A stretch of DNA of 64,000 nt from Paraflavitalea pollutisoli (GCF_029360705.1 NZ_JARKMX010000014.1:806001-870000), one strand, 5' to 3'. Counted from the first letter of the stretch, positions 1-11,542 are shown. Notes: generated by a model from the sequence alone, not told the origin. Numbers and translations: made by a program.

Positions 1-1923
1 GATGGTATTGCGAATGCCTGTGAAGTCACTACCCCGGTTATAATGGGTAAACTGGTAACGCACCGTATTGCCCCGGGCATCGAGCAATTGAGCGGCGCCG
101 GTAGCGATGCCTTCATTCGCGGCCGTTACCTGCAAGGGCAATCCCCAGTCGCGGGTGAACTCTACATTGCGCAGCCGCTCCAGCGGTTTGAACCTGGCCT
201 CCACATATTCAAAACCGCCTTCAGTGATCAACTGCAAGCCCGCCTTTGATCCTTTGAACGGTAAGGTGTTCCTAATATTGACCTTTCCGGCATAGCCCTT
301 GTCATTGCCTTTATCTATCGATGAGAAAGTATTGACATCATAGCTACTCATCGCTACCTCCGTATTGACCACCAGGTTTTTGGTGATGTTGTAGTCGACA
401 CCGAGGCTGACAAGTTGTTGTTTTTTGGGAGTGACCAATAATACTGCCGCTTCGTATTGTCCCTGTGGTTTTCCATTCACCGGTTCTACCCAACGGTATA
501 CTTTTCCATTGGCGCCATTGAGGTCGGGCAGGTAGTTGCCATTGCCAATGCCTACATCGATAAACGACAGGCTATAGCGGGCGCTATCCGGGTGGGTGCT
601 GTACACATAGATGCTGTCACGGTCTGGTGCGCCCGCCCAGGTAGTATCGATCTTTTTGTACAATATTTTACCGGCTGCAAAGGTGTCGATATTGGCCGTG
701 GGATAGAAGGCCCGGCTGATGCTATCGCCGAGACCTGCGAGGAAGATCTTCTGTTGGGGATCCAGGTTCTGATTGATGGGCGAGCTTTTGGCGTCGGCAT
801 TGTTGAATAATCCTACACGCACCGTTGCCTTTGACCCAATCTTCACCTCATCTGCCAGGTAAATATTGGAGTTGAGGTAGTTTCTGTCGGCGTATTCAAA
901 CTCGATCTGTATCCGCCGGTCTTTGGTGATCATTCTTTTGGGGGTGAAAGTGATCTCCGCTGTATTGTAATTGATGACGTAGTCCTGGTCTTCTCCCCGC
1001 TGCAATAATTCACCATCGATGTACACCCGTTCCGTGTTGGCCAGCACTACAAAGAAGAACTCGTTGTTGGCGCCTTGCAGCCGGTAGGGCCCCTGGTTGC
1101 CTTCCTGCCCGTTGAATACATTGCGGGTAAACTTGCCCTTGGCAATGGAGCCACTGACCATCAGGTTGTTGCTGACCTTATCGCTGATATCCGTTTTTGT
1201 TTCGAAAGCGATACCCTGCAGGCGCTTGTAGAAGTTCAGGAAATAACTCTGTTGCTGGCGGATATCGATATCGCCCAGGCTCAGTGCCCAGTTCTTCTTC
1301 TTGAACTGCAGGAAGATGCGATCAAATTCATTGAGCTCCTGGGTGGTTCCATCTGGTTGGATGGGGATATTGTTGTCGGTGATGGCTGCTACGATCTCTA
1401 TACTATCGGCGAGGTAGCCGTTCAACTGCAGGTTGAGGTTGGAGGTCACTACCGCATCCTGGCTATTGCCGAAGGAGATAGCCCGACCAAAACTACCGTT
1501 GTAGTTGATGTTGCCAAAGTTGAAGAAGCTTTCAGATGCAGCAATACCGGCGTAGTTGGGGGTGAAGGGTTGGCCGATAAAGTTGTTCATGATGCTGTCA
1601 TAGGGCATCCGGTTGACGGCTGCATCGAGCCGGCGTGGAAATACCCGGTAGTAGACCACCATGGTATCGCTGGGTGGCCGGCCTTTCCAGGTCAATGCGG
1701 CCTTGACATAGTCTAGGTGGTACAGACTGTCGGGGATCCCAGGTATTGACAAGGTACGGGGAATAATGCTCAGCGTATCGAGCTGTACGAAGGTCTGGCT
1801 GGCGGTGATGATCTTTTTGCGCAGGTTGGACAATGATCGTTCCGTCCGCGGAGCCTGGGCAAATGCCGGCTGCAGGATGGGTAGGCTCAACAAAACAAGT
1901 ATCAGGATCCTCCCGATCAACAA
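1..1923 (-). CDS. Large outer-membrane/surface protein of unknown function, 5' part, runs off left edge
   Basis: The minus-strand frame is open without a stop from about 1923 to base 1, roughly 640 codons, so the C-terminus lies outside the window. It begins with a clear signal peptide (hydrophobic stretch ILILVLLSLPIL, then cleavage after AFAQ). The rest is rich in N, D, T and alternating polar/hydrophobic residues, as in Bacteroidota beta-barrel or surface proteins. It includes a segment reading LGDIDIRQQQSYF and later GEDQDYVINYNTAEITFTP, a pattern I know only from unnamed large Bacteroidota envelope proteins. There is no ATG near the signal peptide: the codons there are TTG TTG ATC, and an in-frame stop lies about 20 codons further upstream. 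A TTG start (1923 or 1920) is therefore inferred. I do not recognise a defined family. Confidence 0.75.
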   Translation of the reverse strand, partial: MLIGRILILVLLSLPILQPAFAQAPRTERSLSNLRKKIITASQTFVQLDTLSIIPRTLSIPGIPDSLYHLDYVKAALTWKGRPPSDTMVVYYRVFPRRLDAAVNRMPYDSIMNNFIGQPFTPNYAGIAASESFFNFGNINYNGSFGRAISFGNSQDAVVTSNLNLQLNGYLADSIEIVAAITDNNIPIQPDGTTQELNEFDRIFLQFKKKNWALSLGDIDIRQQQSYFLNFYKRLQGIAFETKTDISDKVSNNLMVSGSIAKGKFTRNVFNGQEGNQGPYRLQGANNEFFFVVLANTERVYIDGELLQRGEDQDYVINYNTAEITFTPKRMITKDRRIQIEFEYADRNYLNSNIYLADEVKIGSKATVRVGLFNNADAKSSPINQNLDPQQKIFLAGLGDSISRAFYPTANIDTFAAGKILYKKIDTTWAGAPDRDSIYVYSTHPDSARYSLSFIDVGIGNGNYLPDLNGANGKVYRWVEPVNGKPQGQYEAAVLLVTPKKQQLVSLGVDYNITKNLVVNTEVAMSSYDVNTFSSIDKGNDKGYAGKVNIRNTLPFKGSKAGLQLITEGGFEYVEARFKPLERLRNVEFTRDWGLPLQVTAANEGIATGAAQLLDARGNTVRYQFTHYNRGSDFTGIRNTI

Positions 1924-2256
1924 AGTGCAATTTCGTGTAACTGAATCCCTTCGCGGAAACGGAGGCGCTTTGTGGCTTTCCGGAAGGCAACCTGATCAAA
2001 GCCTACTGAATCCCATGTACGAAGCAGTTCAGTTTGGCCACCGATTATAGCGCTTAAAATTAGGCTTTTATTGCCTTTGGCCGGGGCTTTTAATGTATTG
2101 GTAAAAGGCAACTGCTCCCTGGCGCCCGCGTGTGATGGATGCCGTCTTGCGCGCAGGATGGCCGGGGCCGGGTGTGATCAATGGGGAATGGCCGGATCTG
2201 CCTTGGTGCAACGAACCACAAAATTTGCTTGTCTTGCAGGCTAAGCCCCTCATCAC
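1924..2256. other. Non-coding region between divergent genes
   Basis: This 333-bp stretch separates the leftward surface-protein gene from the rightward lipoprotein gene. Short open frames here show no protein-like composition. An AT-rich patch near 2050-2075 could hold the leftward promoter, and AAAATTTG near 2220 resembles a weak -7 box for the rightward gene. I see nothing else supportable. Confidence 0.5.
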
Positions 2257-3120
2257 ATGAAAATCATTCTACTACGCTGCCTGCCCCTGCTATTGCTCAC
2301 GAGTTGCGTGACCAGGGCCATTTACCAAAGTCCGATGCATACCAATACCAACCGGTATAAACCGATGCCGATGCACAACGAAGGTTCAGCTGCCGCCAGC
2401 TATGCCGGGATTCATGCCGCTGTGGGTACGGCCAACGAACACGGACAAGACCAGGCTTTCAGCTTTGGTACTTCTTTTCACCGCAGTCATAACTTCAGTT
2501 TTTTCCAGGCGACCTATGGTGCTACCCTGGAACTGGGAGATTATAAAGTAAACCAGTACCCGATCATCCATGACAGCCTTGGTGGCAATACCTACCGCAA
2601 TTTCGACCCGGTGAAGATCAACGAACGGGCTGGCCACAAGTTCTTTGGCGCTTATGGATTGAATGGCAGTGTCAATGTGGTAGCGCCGTTTGGCAATGCC
2701 GAGTGGCGCGTGCTGGGTGCCGAGTTGGCCTGGAACCAGGAATTTGGTCGATACCTCGACTTCCGCAAAAATATGCCAACCGGCGCGGTAACGATGGCCG
2801 ACCGCAAGAAGACTTATTTCGTCTGGGGCGTCTTTACGGAGATGGTGGGCCGGGTAGGCGACGACAATCGACTGGGGTATAAACTGGCGCTTTTCGGCAC
2901 CAACCGCCGCATCTACGATGAGTGGAATACCAGTAACCCCAACCTGGACTATGTGCAGGCTGCCTGCCTGGCGCAAACCCTTCATTTTACGGTCGACAAC
3001 AAAGTAACGATTGCCGCGCAGGTCAATTTGGGCACCTATGCTTTCAGTTCCACCCTCAGCACGATCGTGCGGCTGGACAATCTACGCAAGAAAAAAGCCG
3101 GCACAGCGGCCGGCTTGTAA
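2257..3120 (+). CDS. Outer-membrane-associated lipoprotein, function unknown
   Basis: This 287-residue protein begins with a short lipoprotein signal: a charged MK, the hydrophobic LLRCLPLLLL, then the lipobox LTSC with the acylated Cys near residue 17. The mature part has many aromatic residues and alternating strands (for example FSFFQATYGATLELGDYKV), ending in a strand-rich segment. This suggests a small barrel or beta-sandwich on the outer membrane. I recognise no catalytic motif. It is a single gene, divergent from the surface-protein gene on its left and convergent with the ABC-F gene on its right. Its last codons overlap the terminator hairpin of that convergent gene. Confidence 0.7.
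   Translation: MKIILLRCLPLLLLTSCVTRAIYQSPMHTNTNRYKPMPMHNEGSAAASYAGIHAAVGTANEHGQDQAFSFGTSFHRSHNFSFFQATYGATLELGDYKVNQYPIIHDSLGGNTYRNFDPVKINERAGHKFFGAYGLNGSVNVVAPFGNAEWRVLGAELAWNQEFGRYLDFRKNMPTGAVTMADRKKTYFVWGVFTEMVGRVGDDNRLGYKLALFGTNRRIYDEWNTSNPNLDYVQAACLAQTLHFTVDNKVTIAAQVNLGTYAFSSTLSTIVRLDNLRKKKAGTAAGL
3091..3116 (-). terminator. Rho-independent terminator of the ABC-F gene, inside the end of the opposite CDS
   Basis: Read on the minus strand, this is an 8-bp perfect stem (AAGCCGGC with GCCGGCTT) around a 6-nt loop, followed by a run of six T. It lies 25-50 bp past the stop of the leftward ABC-F gene. It is embedded in the last codons of the rightward lipoprotein gene, where it encodes the KKAGTAAGL tail. 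Confidence 0.75.
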
Positions 3121-3140
3121 TCAGCTATGTTCATGAAGTA

Positions 3141-4796
<1,656 letters not shown>

Positions 4797-4906
4797 TTAC
4801 GTTGCCGCGGGCTTCTTTTGGAGGCTGTTTGCACGGTGCAGGCTGGTTATTAGCGACCTGTGTATCTAAATGACTATCAACGATCTACAGATGGGTCAAA
4901 ATGACC

Positions 4907-4967
4907 GGTGGCGGACCTTGCAGGCCCGCCACCGCTTGTATATTCTTTCCGGGCGCCCTGGCGCCCG
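4907..4967 (-). terminator. Two tandem GC-rich hairpins after the S9 peptidase gene
   Basis: Two inverted repeats lie 16-76 bp past the peptidase stop: CGGGCGCC/GGCGCCCG (4950-4967, almost no loop) and GGTGGCGG/CCGCCACC (4907-4933). Neither has a T-run on the minus strand. They may be transcript 3'-end stabilisers or a weak terminator rather than a classical one. Confidence 0.4.
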
Positions 4968-4982
4968 ATAAATCACCGCACT

Positions 4983-7124
4983 TTACTCGACTTTTCCTTC
5001 CAGTGCCAGGTAAAAGGCGTAGCGCAGTGCCACATCTTTCAGGTAGTCGAAACGGCCAGAGGCGCCACCGTGACCGGCTTCCATGTTGATTTTGAACAAC
5101 AGGATGTTTTTGTCCGTCTTCAGTTCCCGCAGCCTGGCCACCCATTTGGCAGGCTCGAAATACTGTACCTGCGAATCGTGCAGCCCGGTGGTTACCAGCA
5201 GGTTGGGATATGCCTTTTTCTCTACATTGTCGTAGGGCGAATAGGTTTTGATATAGGCGTATTCGGCACTATCCGCCGGATTGCCCCATTCTTCATATTC
5301 CCCGGTGGTCAGGGGAATGCTGGCGTCCGACATGGTAGTGATCACATCTACAAACGGTACATCGGCCACCACACCTTTCCAAAGATCGGGACGCAGGTTG
5401 GTGATCGCCCCCATCAGCAGGCCACCGGCACTGCCGCCATTGGCGTAGAGATGTTCCTTTACGGTGTATTTCTCTTTGATCAGGAATTCAGCTGCGTCGA
5501 TGAAATCGAAGAAGGTATTTTTCTTGTGGAAAAGGTGACCATTGTCATACCATTGGCGACCCAATTCCTGACCACCCCGCACGTGAGCGATGGCATATAC
5601 AAAACCACGGTCGAGCAGGCTGATCACATTACTGTTGAAGCCCGGGTTGGTACTGGAGCCATACGAGCCATACGCATACAGCAAGAGTGGATTGCTGCCA
5701 TCTTTCTGCATGCCTTTTTTGTACACCAGTGATACGGGCACCTTCACGCCATCACGCGCAGTGGCCCAGATACGTTCGGAAGCATACTCTTCTTTCTTGA
5801 AGCCACCCAATACCTCTGTTTGTTTCTTTAATTCCCGTTGTTGTGTATCCATGTTGAAATCATAGATCGATGCCGGTGTGGTCATCGACGTATAAGACAA
5901 GCGCAGCACATTGGTATTGTAGTCGGGGTTGACGTTTACATAAGAACTGTATACTGCCTCATCAAACGGAATATAATAATCCTTTTTAGCCGTCTGGTTG
6001 ATGACCCTGATCTGGTTGAGCGCATCTTTTACCTCTCCCAGCACCAGGTGATCCTTGAATAGGGTTAGGGAAGAGATGTACACGTCATTGCGGTGGGCAA
6101 TCACTTCTTTCCAATTTTCGCGGCCGGTCTTTCCTTCCGGTGTTTCCATCAGGCGGAAATTGGGCGCATTCCAGTCGGTCAGCACATAGAATTTATCGTT
6201 GTAGTGTTCGATGCTGTATTGCAGGTTGTTCTCTCTGGGTTGAAATACCACGAAGTTGCCCGTTGGGTTGGTGGCCTCGATCAACCGGTATTCACTCGAC
6301 ACCTGGTTCATATCCGATACGATGCTCACATACTTTTTCGATTTGGTACGGAATACGCCGATATAGAACCGGTTGTCTTTTTCTTCAAACACCAGTACAT
6401 CCTGTTTGGGATCGGTGCCCAGTACGTGGCGCCATACCTGGTAGCCCAATAAGGTTTTCACGTCTTTGCGCACGTAGAAAAAGGTCTTGTTGTCGGCCGC
6501 CCAAGCCAGGTCGCCCCCTTCCACATTGGGAATCGTTTCAGGATACACGTCACCAGTCACCAGGTTTTTGAAGCGCAGGCCGTACAGGCGACGACTTACG
6601 GAATCGGCGGTAAAGGCCAGTAGTTCGTTGTTGTCGCTGACGGAGCGGCCACCTACTGAATAGTATTTGAAGCCTTCGGCCATTTTATTCTGATCGAGCA
6701 TAATCTCTTCGGAAGCTTCGAGGGTTTCTTTCTTGCGGCAGAAGATGGGATATTGCTTGCCTTCCTCAAAGCGGGAATAATACCAATAGCCATTGTTCTT
6801 GAAGGGCAGCGACTCGTCTTTCTCTTTGATGCGTCCCTTCATTTCTGCAAACAGTTTGTCCTGTAGTGCCTTGGTACCACTCATCATGGTATCGAGGTAG
6901 GCGTTCTCTGCTTTGAGGTAGTCGATCACTTGGGGATTCTCGCGCTCGTTGAGCCAGTAGTAGTCATCGATACGGGTATCGCCGTGTGCCTTGAATTCTT
7001 TAGGGTGTTTATCTGCCACCGGAGGCGTCACGCCTTCGGGCCATTTGTAGGAGTGCATAGTCTGTGAAGATTGATTACAAGCTGTAAAAGCTACAGCTGT
7101 GATGAAGAGCCATCTTTTATTCAT
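4983..7124 (-). CDS. S9A family prolyl oligopeptidase (oligopeptidase B type), exported
   Basis: This serine peptidase of about 713 residues cleaves short peptides, in this family usually after proline or basic residues. The N-terminus (MNKRWLFITAVAFTAC) is a lipoprotein-type signal, so the enzyme is probably periplasmic or membrane-anchored. The middle is the beta-propeller domain, with repeated blocks such as WAADNKTFFYVRKD. The C-terminal alpha/beta-hydrolase domain carries the triad: Ser in GGSAGG near residue 565, Asp in TGLHDSQVQ near 650 and His in EAGHGGASGR near 684. The start at 7124 was preferred over an upstream TTG that lies in a promoter box. The length is normal for the family, and it is a monocistronic gene. 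Confidence 0.93.
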   Translation of the reverse strand: MNKRWLFITAVAFTACNQSSQTMHSYKWPEGVTPPVADKHPKEFKAHGDTRIDDYYWLNERENPQVIDYLKAENAYLDTMMSGTKALQDKLFAEMKGRIKEKDESLPFKNNGYWYYSRFEEGKQYPIFCRKKETLEASEEIMLDQNKMAEGFKYYSVGGRSVSDNNELLAFTADSVSRRLYGLRFKNLVTGDVYPETIPNVEGGDLAWAADNKTFFYVRKDVKTLLGYQVWRHVLGTDPKQDVLVFEEKDNRFYIGVFRTKSKKYVSIVSDMNQVSSEYRLIEATNPTGNFVVFQPRENNLQYSIEHYNDKFYVLTDWNAPNFRLMETPEGKTGRENWKEVIAHRNDVYISSLTLFKDHLVLGEVKDALNQIRVINQTAKKDYYIPFDEAVYSSYVNVNPDYNTNVLRLSYTSMTTPASIYDFNMDTQQRELKKQTEVLGGFKKEEYASERIWATARDGVKVPVSLVYKKGMQKDGSNPLLLYAYGSYGSSTNPGFNSNVISLLDRGFVYAIAHVRGGQELGRQWYDNGHLFHKKNTFFDFIDAAEFLIKEKYTVKEHLYANGGSAGGLLMGAITNLRPDLWKGVVADVPFVDVITTMSDASIPLTTGEYEEWGNPADSAEYAYIKTYSPYDNVEKKAYPNLLVTTGLHDSQVQYFEPAKWVARLRELKTDKNILLFKINMEAGHGGASGRFDYLKDVALRYAFYLALEGKVE

Positions 7125-7193
7125 GCAGCAGTTTTTATGGCTCTGAAAATACTCATTTGTGCAACTGCTTGTATTACCTTTTGTGTAATGGGG

Positions 7194-7201
7194 CAAAATT
7201 A
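7194..7201 (-). promoter_or_regulatory. -7 promoter box for the S9 peptidase gene
   Basis: The minus-strand sequence TAATTTTG matches TAnnTTTG and lies about 70 bp upstream of the chosen ATG at 7124. The TTG within it opens the longer frame, which is therefore rejected as the start. Confidence 0.6.
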
Positions 7202-7221
7202 CCTAAAACCATTAATGACCT

Positions 7222-7710
7222 TTATTGATCAGCTTCTGCCAGTAATCCTTCCACATCGAGGTGTTCGGTTACCATGTGCAGGTTGCCCGCTGCATCGAGT
7301 GGCCACTGTTCGCGGGGCTTATCCCAGTACAGCTCTACCCCATTGCCGTCGGGATCGTCGAGGTAGATGGCTTCCGATACGCCATGGTCTGACAAGCCGG
7401 TGAGCGGATATTTTGCCGCGATGAGGCGCTGCAGGATATTGGCAAGGTCTTTCCGGGTTGGGTAAAGAATGGCCGTATGAAAAAGACCGGCCGTATTGCG
7501 GGGCGCTGGTGGCCCGTCCTTGCTGTACCAGGTATTGAGGCCGATGTGGTGGTGGTAACCGCCGGCAGACACAAATACTGCCTGGGTACCATAGCGTTGC
7601 ATGATCTCGAACCCCAGCAGGTCGTGGTAAAAGCCGAGTGCCCGGTCGAGGTCGGCCACCTTGAGGTGTATGTGCCCGATGCGTGTTTGTGAAGGTACTT
7701 TGTAGTCCAT
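7222..7710 (-). CDS. VOC (glyoxalase/extradiol dioxygenase-like) superfamily protein
   Basis: This 162-residue protein starts at MDYKVPSQTRIGHIHLKV. It shows the VOC pattern of paired beta-alpha-beta-beta-beta modules with candidate metal ligands: His in IGHIHLKV, His in GLFHTAIL and Glu in GVELYWD, which follows the typical DPDGNGVELYWD segment. HHHIGLNTW resembles the CatE/YwbC-like extradiol dioxygenase subgroup. The substrate cannot be read from sequence. It is leftward, between the sdh operon terminator and the S9 peptidase gene, with about 40 bp before its ATG free of coding. Confidence 0.85.
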   Translation of the reverse strand: MDYKVPSQTRIGHIHLKVADLDRALGFYHDLLGFEIMQRYGTQAVFVSAGGYHHHIGLNTWYSKDGPPAPRNTAGLFHTAILYPTRKDLANILQRLIAAKYPLTGLSDHGVSEAIYLDDPDGNGVELYWDKPREQWPLDAAGNLHMVTEHLDVEGLLAEADQ

Positions 7711-7751
7711 GTGGTAAGATAACAAGGATCGGGATAGAAAGGTTGGGGCAC

Positions 7752-7777
7752 AAAAAAACCGGCCAGTTGGCCGGTTT
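7752..7777 (-). terminator. Rho-independent terminator of the sdh operon
   Basis: This is a 10-bp inverted repeat (AAACCGGCCA with TGGCCGGTTT) with a 2-nt centre. On the minus strand it is followed by an uninterrupted run of seven T. It lies 23 bp past the sdhB stop codon. Confidence 0.85.
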
Positions 7778-7799
7778 CAATGAACTATTGATTGGACGA

Positions 7800-8564
7800 T
7801 TACTTGTCGACAGTCAAACCAGCACGCAGGTACTCGCTGTTGAGGCGGGCAATATTGCTGATGGAGATCTCTTTGGGACAAACCGCTTCGCAGGCGCCGG
7901 TATTGGTACAGCCGCCAAACCCTTCTTTATCGAGCTGGGCAACCATGTTGAGGGCACGGTCTTTACGCTCGGGATCACCTTGTGGCAGCAGGGCGAGGTG
8001 ACTCACCTTGGCCGACAGGAAGAGCATCGCGGAGCTGTTCTTACAGGAAGCTACGCAGGCGCCACAACCGATACAAGCCGCATTGGCAAATGCCAGGTCA
8101 GCCTTGTCTTTCTCGATGGGCATAGCGTTCGCATCTACCGCATTACCGGTATTGACGGAGATATAACCACCCGCCTGTATGATGCGATCGAACGCCGAGC
8201 GGTCGACCATGAGGTCCTTGATAACAGGGAATGCCTTGGCTCTCCAGGGTTCTACCACGATGGTATCGCCATCTTTGTAGGCGCGCATGTGGAGCTGGCA
8301 GGTGGTATTGGCTTCCCAGGGTCCGTGCGGACGGCCATCGATATACATGGAGCAGGCACCGCAGATACCTTCCCGGCAATCATGGTCAAAAGTGATGGGG
8401 TCTCTTCCTTCGCGGATCAGTTCTTCGTTGAGTACGTCGAACATTTCGAGGAAGGACATTTCGGAGGAGATGTTCTTTACCTGGTAGGTTTCAAATTGTC
8501 CCCTATCATCCTTATTCTTTTGTCTCCAGACCTTGAGGGTCAGATTCATATTGTAATGCTCCAT
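7800..8564 (-). CDS. sdhB: Succinate dehydrogenase/fumarate reductase iron-sulfur subunit
   Basis: This 254-residue electron-transfer subunit of respiratory complex II carries electrons from the flavin subunit to the membrane quinone site. The N-terminal plant-type ferredoxin domain binds [2Fe-2S] through the CREGICGAC cluster plus the later Cys in NTTCQLH. The C-terminal domain has [11 protein letters not shown] for [4Fe-4S] and [12 protein letters not shown] for the 3Fe-4S and remaining ligands. It is the last gene of the leftward sdhC-sdhA-sdhB order, 43 bp after sdhA and just before a strong terminator. The start may be MEHYN (used here) or MNLTL five codons later. Confidence 0.97.
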   Translation of the reverse strand: MEHYNMNLTLKVWRQKNKDDRGQFETYQVKNISSEMSFLEMFDVLNEELIREGRDPITFDHDCREGICGACSMYIDGRPHGPWEANTTCQLHMRAYKDGDTIVVEPWRAKAFPVIKDLMVDRSAFDRIIQAGGYISVNTGNAVDANAMPIEKDKADLAFANAACIGCGACVASCKNSSAMLFLSAKVSHLALLPQGDPERKDRALNMVAQLDKEGFGGCTNTGACEAVCPKEISISNIARLNSEYLRAGLTVDK

Positions 8565-8607
8565 AGTATATTATTAAAGACCGGGTAAGAGATTTCTATT
8601 GTTTCGA

Positions 8608-10581
8608 TTATTTGTAGGAACGTTGAGTAGGCTTGGCCACTTCAAACTTGAGTTCTTCTTTGTGCAGCTCCCAGTTGCTGACGGCTTTGAATTCCCAGGC
8701 TGCTACATACTGAAAGTTCTCATCGTCACGCATGGCTTCGCCTTCTTCTGTTTGCGACTCTTCGCGGAAGTGTCCACCACAGCTTTCGCGGCGATTAAGG
8801 GCATCTTTACACATCAGTTCGCCCAGTTCGATGAAGTCGGCTACGCGGTTGGCTTTGTCGAGCTCAGGATTCATTTCCTTGATATCGCCGGGGATACGTA
8901 CATCGCTCCAGAACTCTTTGCGGAGTTGCTGGATCTCGACGATCGCTTCCTGCAAGCCTTTTTCGTTACGGGCCATACCGCACTTGTCCCACATGATCTT
9001 TCCAAGACGCTTGTGGAAGCTTTCTACGGTTTGTTTACCCTTGATTTTCATCAGTGTTTCGATACGCTCGCGCACTTCCTTTTCGGCTGCTTCGAAAGCA
9101 GGATCGGTCGTGGGTATGGGCTTGGTGCGGATATCGTCGGCGAGGTAATTACCAATGGTGTAAGGGATAACGAAGTAACCATCGGCCAGACCTTGCATCA
9201 GGGCAGAAGCACCGAGGCGGTTGGCACCGTGGTCGCTGAAGTTGGCCTCACCGAGGCAATATAAACCAGGTACGGTGGTCATCAGTTCATAATCGACCCA
9301 GAGGCCACCCATGGTGTAGTGCACCGCTGGATAGATACGCATGGGGATCTCGTACGGGTTTTCGCCGGTGATCTTTTCGTACATGTCGAACAGGTTACCG
9401 TACTTGGCCTTTACAACGGCCATACCTTGTTTGCGAATGGTATCCGCATCGGGATTGTTGATACCGAGTTTGCGGCATTCGATCTTTCCATAACGGTCGA
9501 TGGCATCGGCGTAATCGAGGTACACCGCTTGTTTGGAAGTACCTACGCCATAGCCGGCATCGCAACGCTCTTTGGCAGCCCTGGAAGCCACGTCACGTGG
9601 TACCAGGTTACCGAAGGCGGGATATCTTCTTTCAAGGTAATAATCTCTTTCGTCTTCGGGGATCTCGCTGGCTTTGCGGCTATCGCCCTGTTTCTTAGGC
9701 ACCCAGATACGACCATCATTACGCAAGCTCTCCGACATCAGGGTCAGCTTGGATTGGTGATCACCACTCACCGGGATACAGGTAGGGTGGATCTGTGTGT
9801 AGCAGGGGTTGCCGAAGAAAGCGCCTTTTACGTGTGCTTTCCAGGCGGCGGTCACGTTGCTACCCATCGCATTGGTAGACAGGTAGAATACGTTGCCGTA
9901 TCCACCGGTACACAGCAATACGGCGTGTCCGAAATGACGCTCCAGTTCTCCGGTTACGAGGTTACGGGCAATGATCCCTCTCGCCTTGCCGTCGATCTTC
10001 ACGATATCGAGCATTTCATGGCGGGAATACTGTGTTACGTTACCGAGTGCGATCTGACGTTCCTGGGCCTGGTAGGCGCCTATCAATAACTGCTGACCGG
10101 TTTGACCGGCCGCGTAGAATGTTCTTTGTACCTGTGTACCACCAAATGAACGGTTGCTGAGCAAGCCACCATATTCGCGGGCGAAGGGAACACCTTGTGC
10201 CACGCATTGGTCGATGATGTTGGCACTGACTTCTGCCAGACGGTGTACGTTGCCTTCACGGGCGCGGTAGTCACCACCTTTTACGGTATCATAAAACAAC
10301 CGGAAGGTAGAGTCGCCATCATTCTGATAGTTCTTGGCAGCGTTGATACCGCCCTGAGCGGCAATGGAGTGTGCACGACGGGGAGAATCCTGGAAACAGA
10401 AGGTCTTCACTTTGTAGCCCAACTCGCCGAGTGCCGCCGCCGCGGAGGCGCCGGCCAATCCTGTTCCTACGATAATGATCTCGATGTGACGTTTATTGGC
10501 CGGGTTGACCAGCTTACAATGTCCTTTGTAATCTGTCCACTTGTTATCTAAAGGACCGGCTGGAATTTTTGAGTTCAACAT
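8608..10581 (-). CDS. sdhA: Succinate dehydrogenase/fumarate reductase flavoprotein subunit
   Basis: This 657-residue catalytic subunit oxidises succinate to fumarate with covalent FAD. The dinucleotide-binding motif [20 protein letters not shown] lies near residues 36-55. The FAD-linking His is in [15 protein letters not shown] near 85. The substrate-binding HPTCIP segment and the active-site Arg region ([14 protein letters not shown]) are present. The length and the sequence [24 protein letters not shown] fit the larger SdhA of Bacteroidota and epsilonproteobacterial menaquinone-linked enzymes. It is the middle gene of the sdh operon, separated from sdhC by 111 bp and from sdhB by 26-43 bp. 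Confidence 0.97.
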   Translation of the reverse strand: MLNSKIPAGPLDNKWTDYKGHCKLVNPANKRHIEIIIVGTGLAGASAAAALGELGYKVKTFCFQDSPRRAHSIAAQGGINAAKNYQNDGDSTFRLFYDTVKGGDYRAREGNVHRLAEVSANIIDQCVAQGVPFAREYGGLLSNRSFGGTQVQRTFYAAGQTGQQLLIGAYQAQERQIALGNVTQYSRHEMLDIVKIDGKARGIIARNLVTGELERHFGHAVLLCTGGYGNVFYLSTNAMGSNVTAAWKAHVKGAFFGNPCYTQIHPTCIPVSGDHQSKLTLMSESLRNDGRIWVPKKQGDSRKASEIPEDERDYYLERRYPAFGNLVPRDVASRAAKERCDAGYGVGTSKQAVYLDYADAIDRYGKIECRKLGINNPDADTIRKQGMAVVKAKYGNLFDMYEKITGENPYEIPMRIYPAVHYTMGGLWVDYELMTTVPGLYCLGEANFSDHGANRLGASALMQGLADGYFVIPYTIGNYLADDIRTKPIPTTDPAFEAAEKEVRERIETLMKIKGKQTVESFHKRLGKIMWDKCGMARNEKGLQEAIVEIQQLRKEFWSDVRIPGDIKEMNPELDKANRVADFIELGELMCKDALNRRESCGGHFREESQTEEGEAMRDDENFQYVAAWEFKAVSNWELHKEELKFEVAKPTQRSYK

Positions 10582-10692
10582 ATAACCAGTTTATGGTTTT
10601 TCTGATGTAGTTATTTTGTTTGCGCCGTCTGGTGTTCTACAACAGGGGCGCTATGGCATTTGTTGTGCGTAGGTGTAGGTTTCGGGGGAGCA

Positions 10693-11400
10693 TTAGTTTT
10701 CCCAACCGATCCAGCCGAAATAGATGGCAATCGGCATCAGTGCAAAAATGAGCGGCACGATGATGGAGAAACCCAGGCCGATGCTGTTGATCAGGATCAG
10801 GTAGCGTTTGTTGTACACACCCAATGTTCTGAAGGCGCTCTGGAAGCCGTGTGCCAGGTGGTAAGCCAGGGAAATGCAACCGATGAGGTACAGGATCACA
10901 ATGATGGGATTACCCTGGAATACTTCGAGCATTTTGGCGAACAGGTCGTGGTGCTCGGGATTATAGTGTGCTTCGGGGAGGCCGGTGATCCGGGAAGGAA
11001 CCCAGAAGTGAGAAATGTGCATGATGAGGAACAACAACAGCAGGGTACCGAGCAGGGCCATGGAGCGGCTGTACCATTTGCTTCCCTTGTTGCCCATTTG
11101 TTTGGCATAACCAACACCGCGACGGGCGCGGTTCTGTACTTCCACCATATATCCCTGTACGATGTGCAGGATGATGAAAGCGAAGAGGCCGATCTCGAGT
11201 GCGCGCGGCACCCAGTTAGATCCCATGAAGTGGGCTGCTCTGTTAAACATTTCACCGTCATCGGTTGGGTCGAAGAAATCGGCAAACATGCAGGCATTGA
11301 GCCCCACGTGCACGATCAGGAAGAGGACCAAAAAAAGACCCGTTAAGCTCATTACCAGTTTTTTACCAATGGAGGACGTAAAGAAGGCAGACCATTTCAT
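10693..11400 (-). CDS. sdhC: Succinate dehydrogenase cytochrome b subunit (single-chain type B)
   Basis: This 235-residue membrane anchor of complex II has five predicted helices, including GKKLVMSLTGLFLVLFLIVH, LEIGLFAFIILHIVQGYMVE, LLGTLLLLFLIMHISHF, IIVILYLIGCISLAYHLAH and IGLGFSIIVPLIFALMPIA. His residues inside these helices (IVHVGLN, ILHIVQG, MHISHFW, YHLAHGF) are the expected ligands for two hemes b. A single-chain cytochrome b of this length is typical of menaquinone-linked complex II in Bacteroidota, so no separate sdhD is expected. It is the first gene of the operon. Confidence 0.93.
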   Translation of the reverse strand: MKWSAFFTSSIGKKLVMSLTGLFLVLFLIVHVGLNACMFADFFDPTDDGEMFNRAAHFMGSNWVPRALEIGLFAFIILHIVQGYMVEVQNRARRGVGYAKQMGNKGSKWYSRSMALLGTLLLLFLIMHISHFWVPSRITGLPEAHYNPEHHDLFAKMLEVFQGNPIIVILYLIGCISLAYHLAHGFQSAFRTLGVYNKRYLILINSIGLGFSIIVPLIFALMPIAIYFGWIGWEN

Positions 11401-11534
11401 CGTTTAAGTATTTCCTTTTAGCCAGATGGACTCCGTGTTCCATCACAAATGTTAATATGTCTTTGGCGAGGTCTCAGGATGATTTTGGAGAATCCATCCA
11501 TGAGGCACATTGATCTATCAGACTGATTTCGACG

Positions 11535-11542
11535 CAAAAATA
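11535..11542 (-). promoter_or_regulatory. Candidate -7 box for the sdh operon
   Basis: The minus-strand sequence TATTTTTG fits TAnnTTTG. It would give sdhC a leader of roughly 130 nt. I could not identify a convincing -33 TTG, so support is moderate. Confidence 0.45.

Noticed and set aside
1598-1999. 133-codon minus-strand frame beginning at an ATG
   Set aside because: It is out of frame with the long open surface-protein frame that has a signal peptide and coherent composition across 640 codons.
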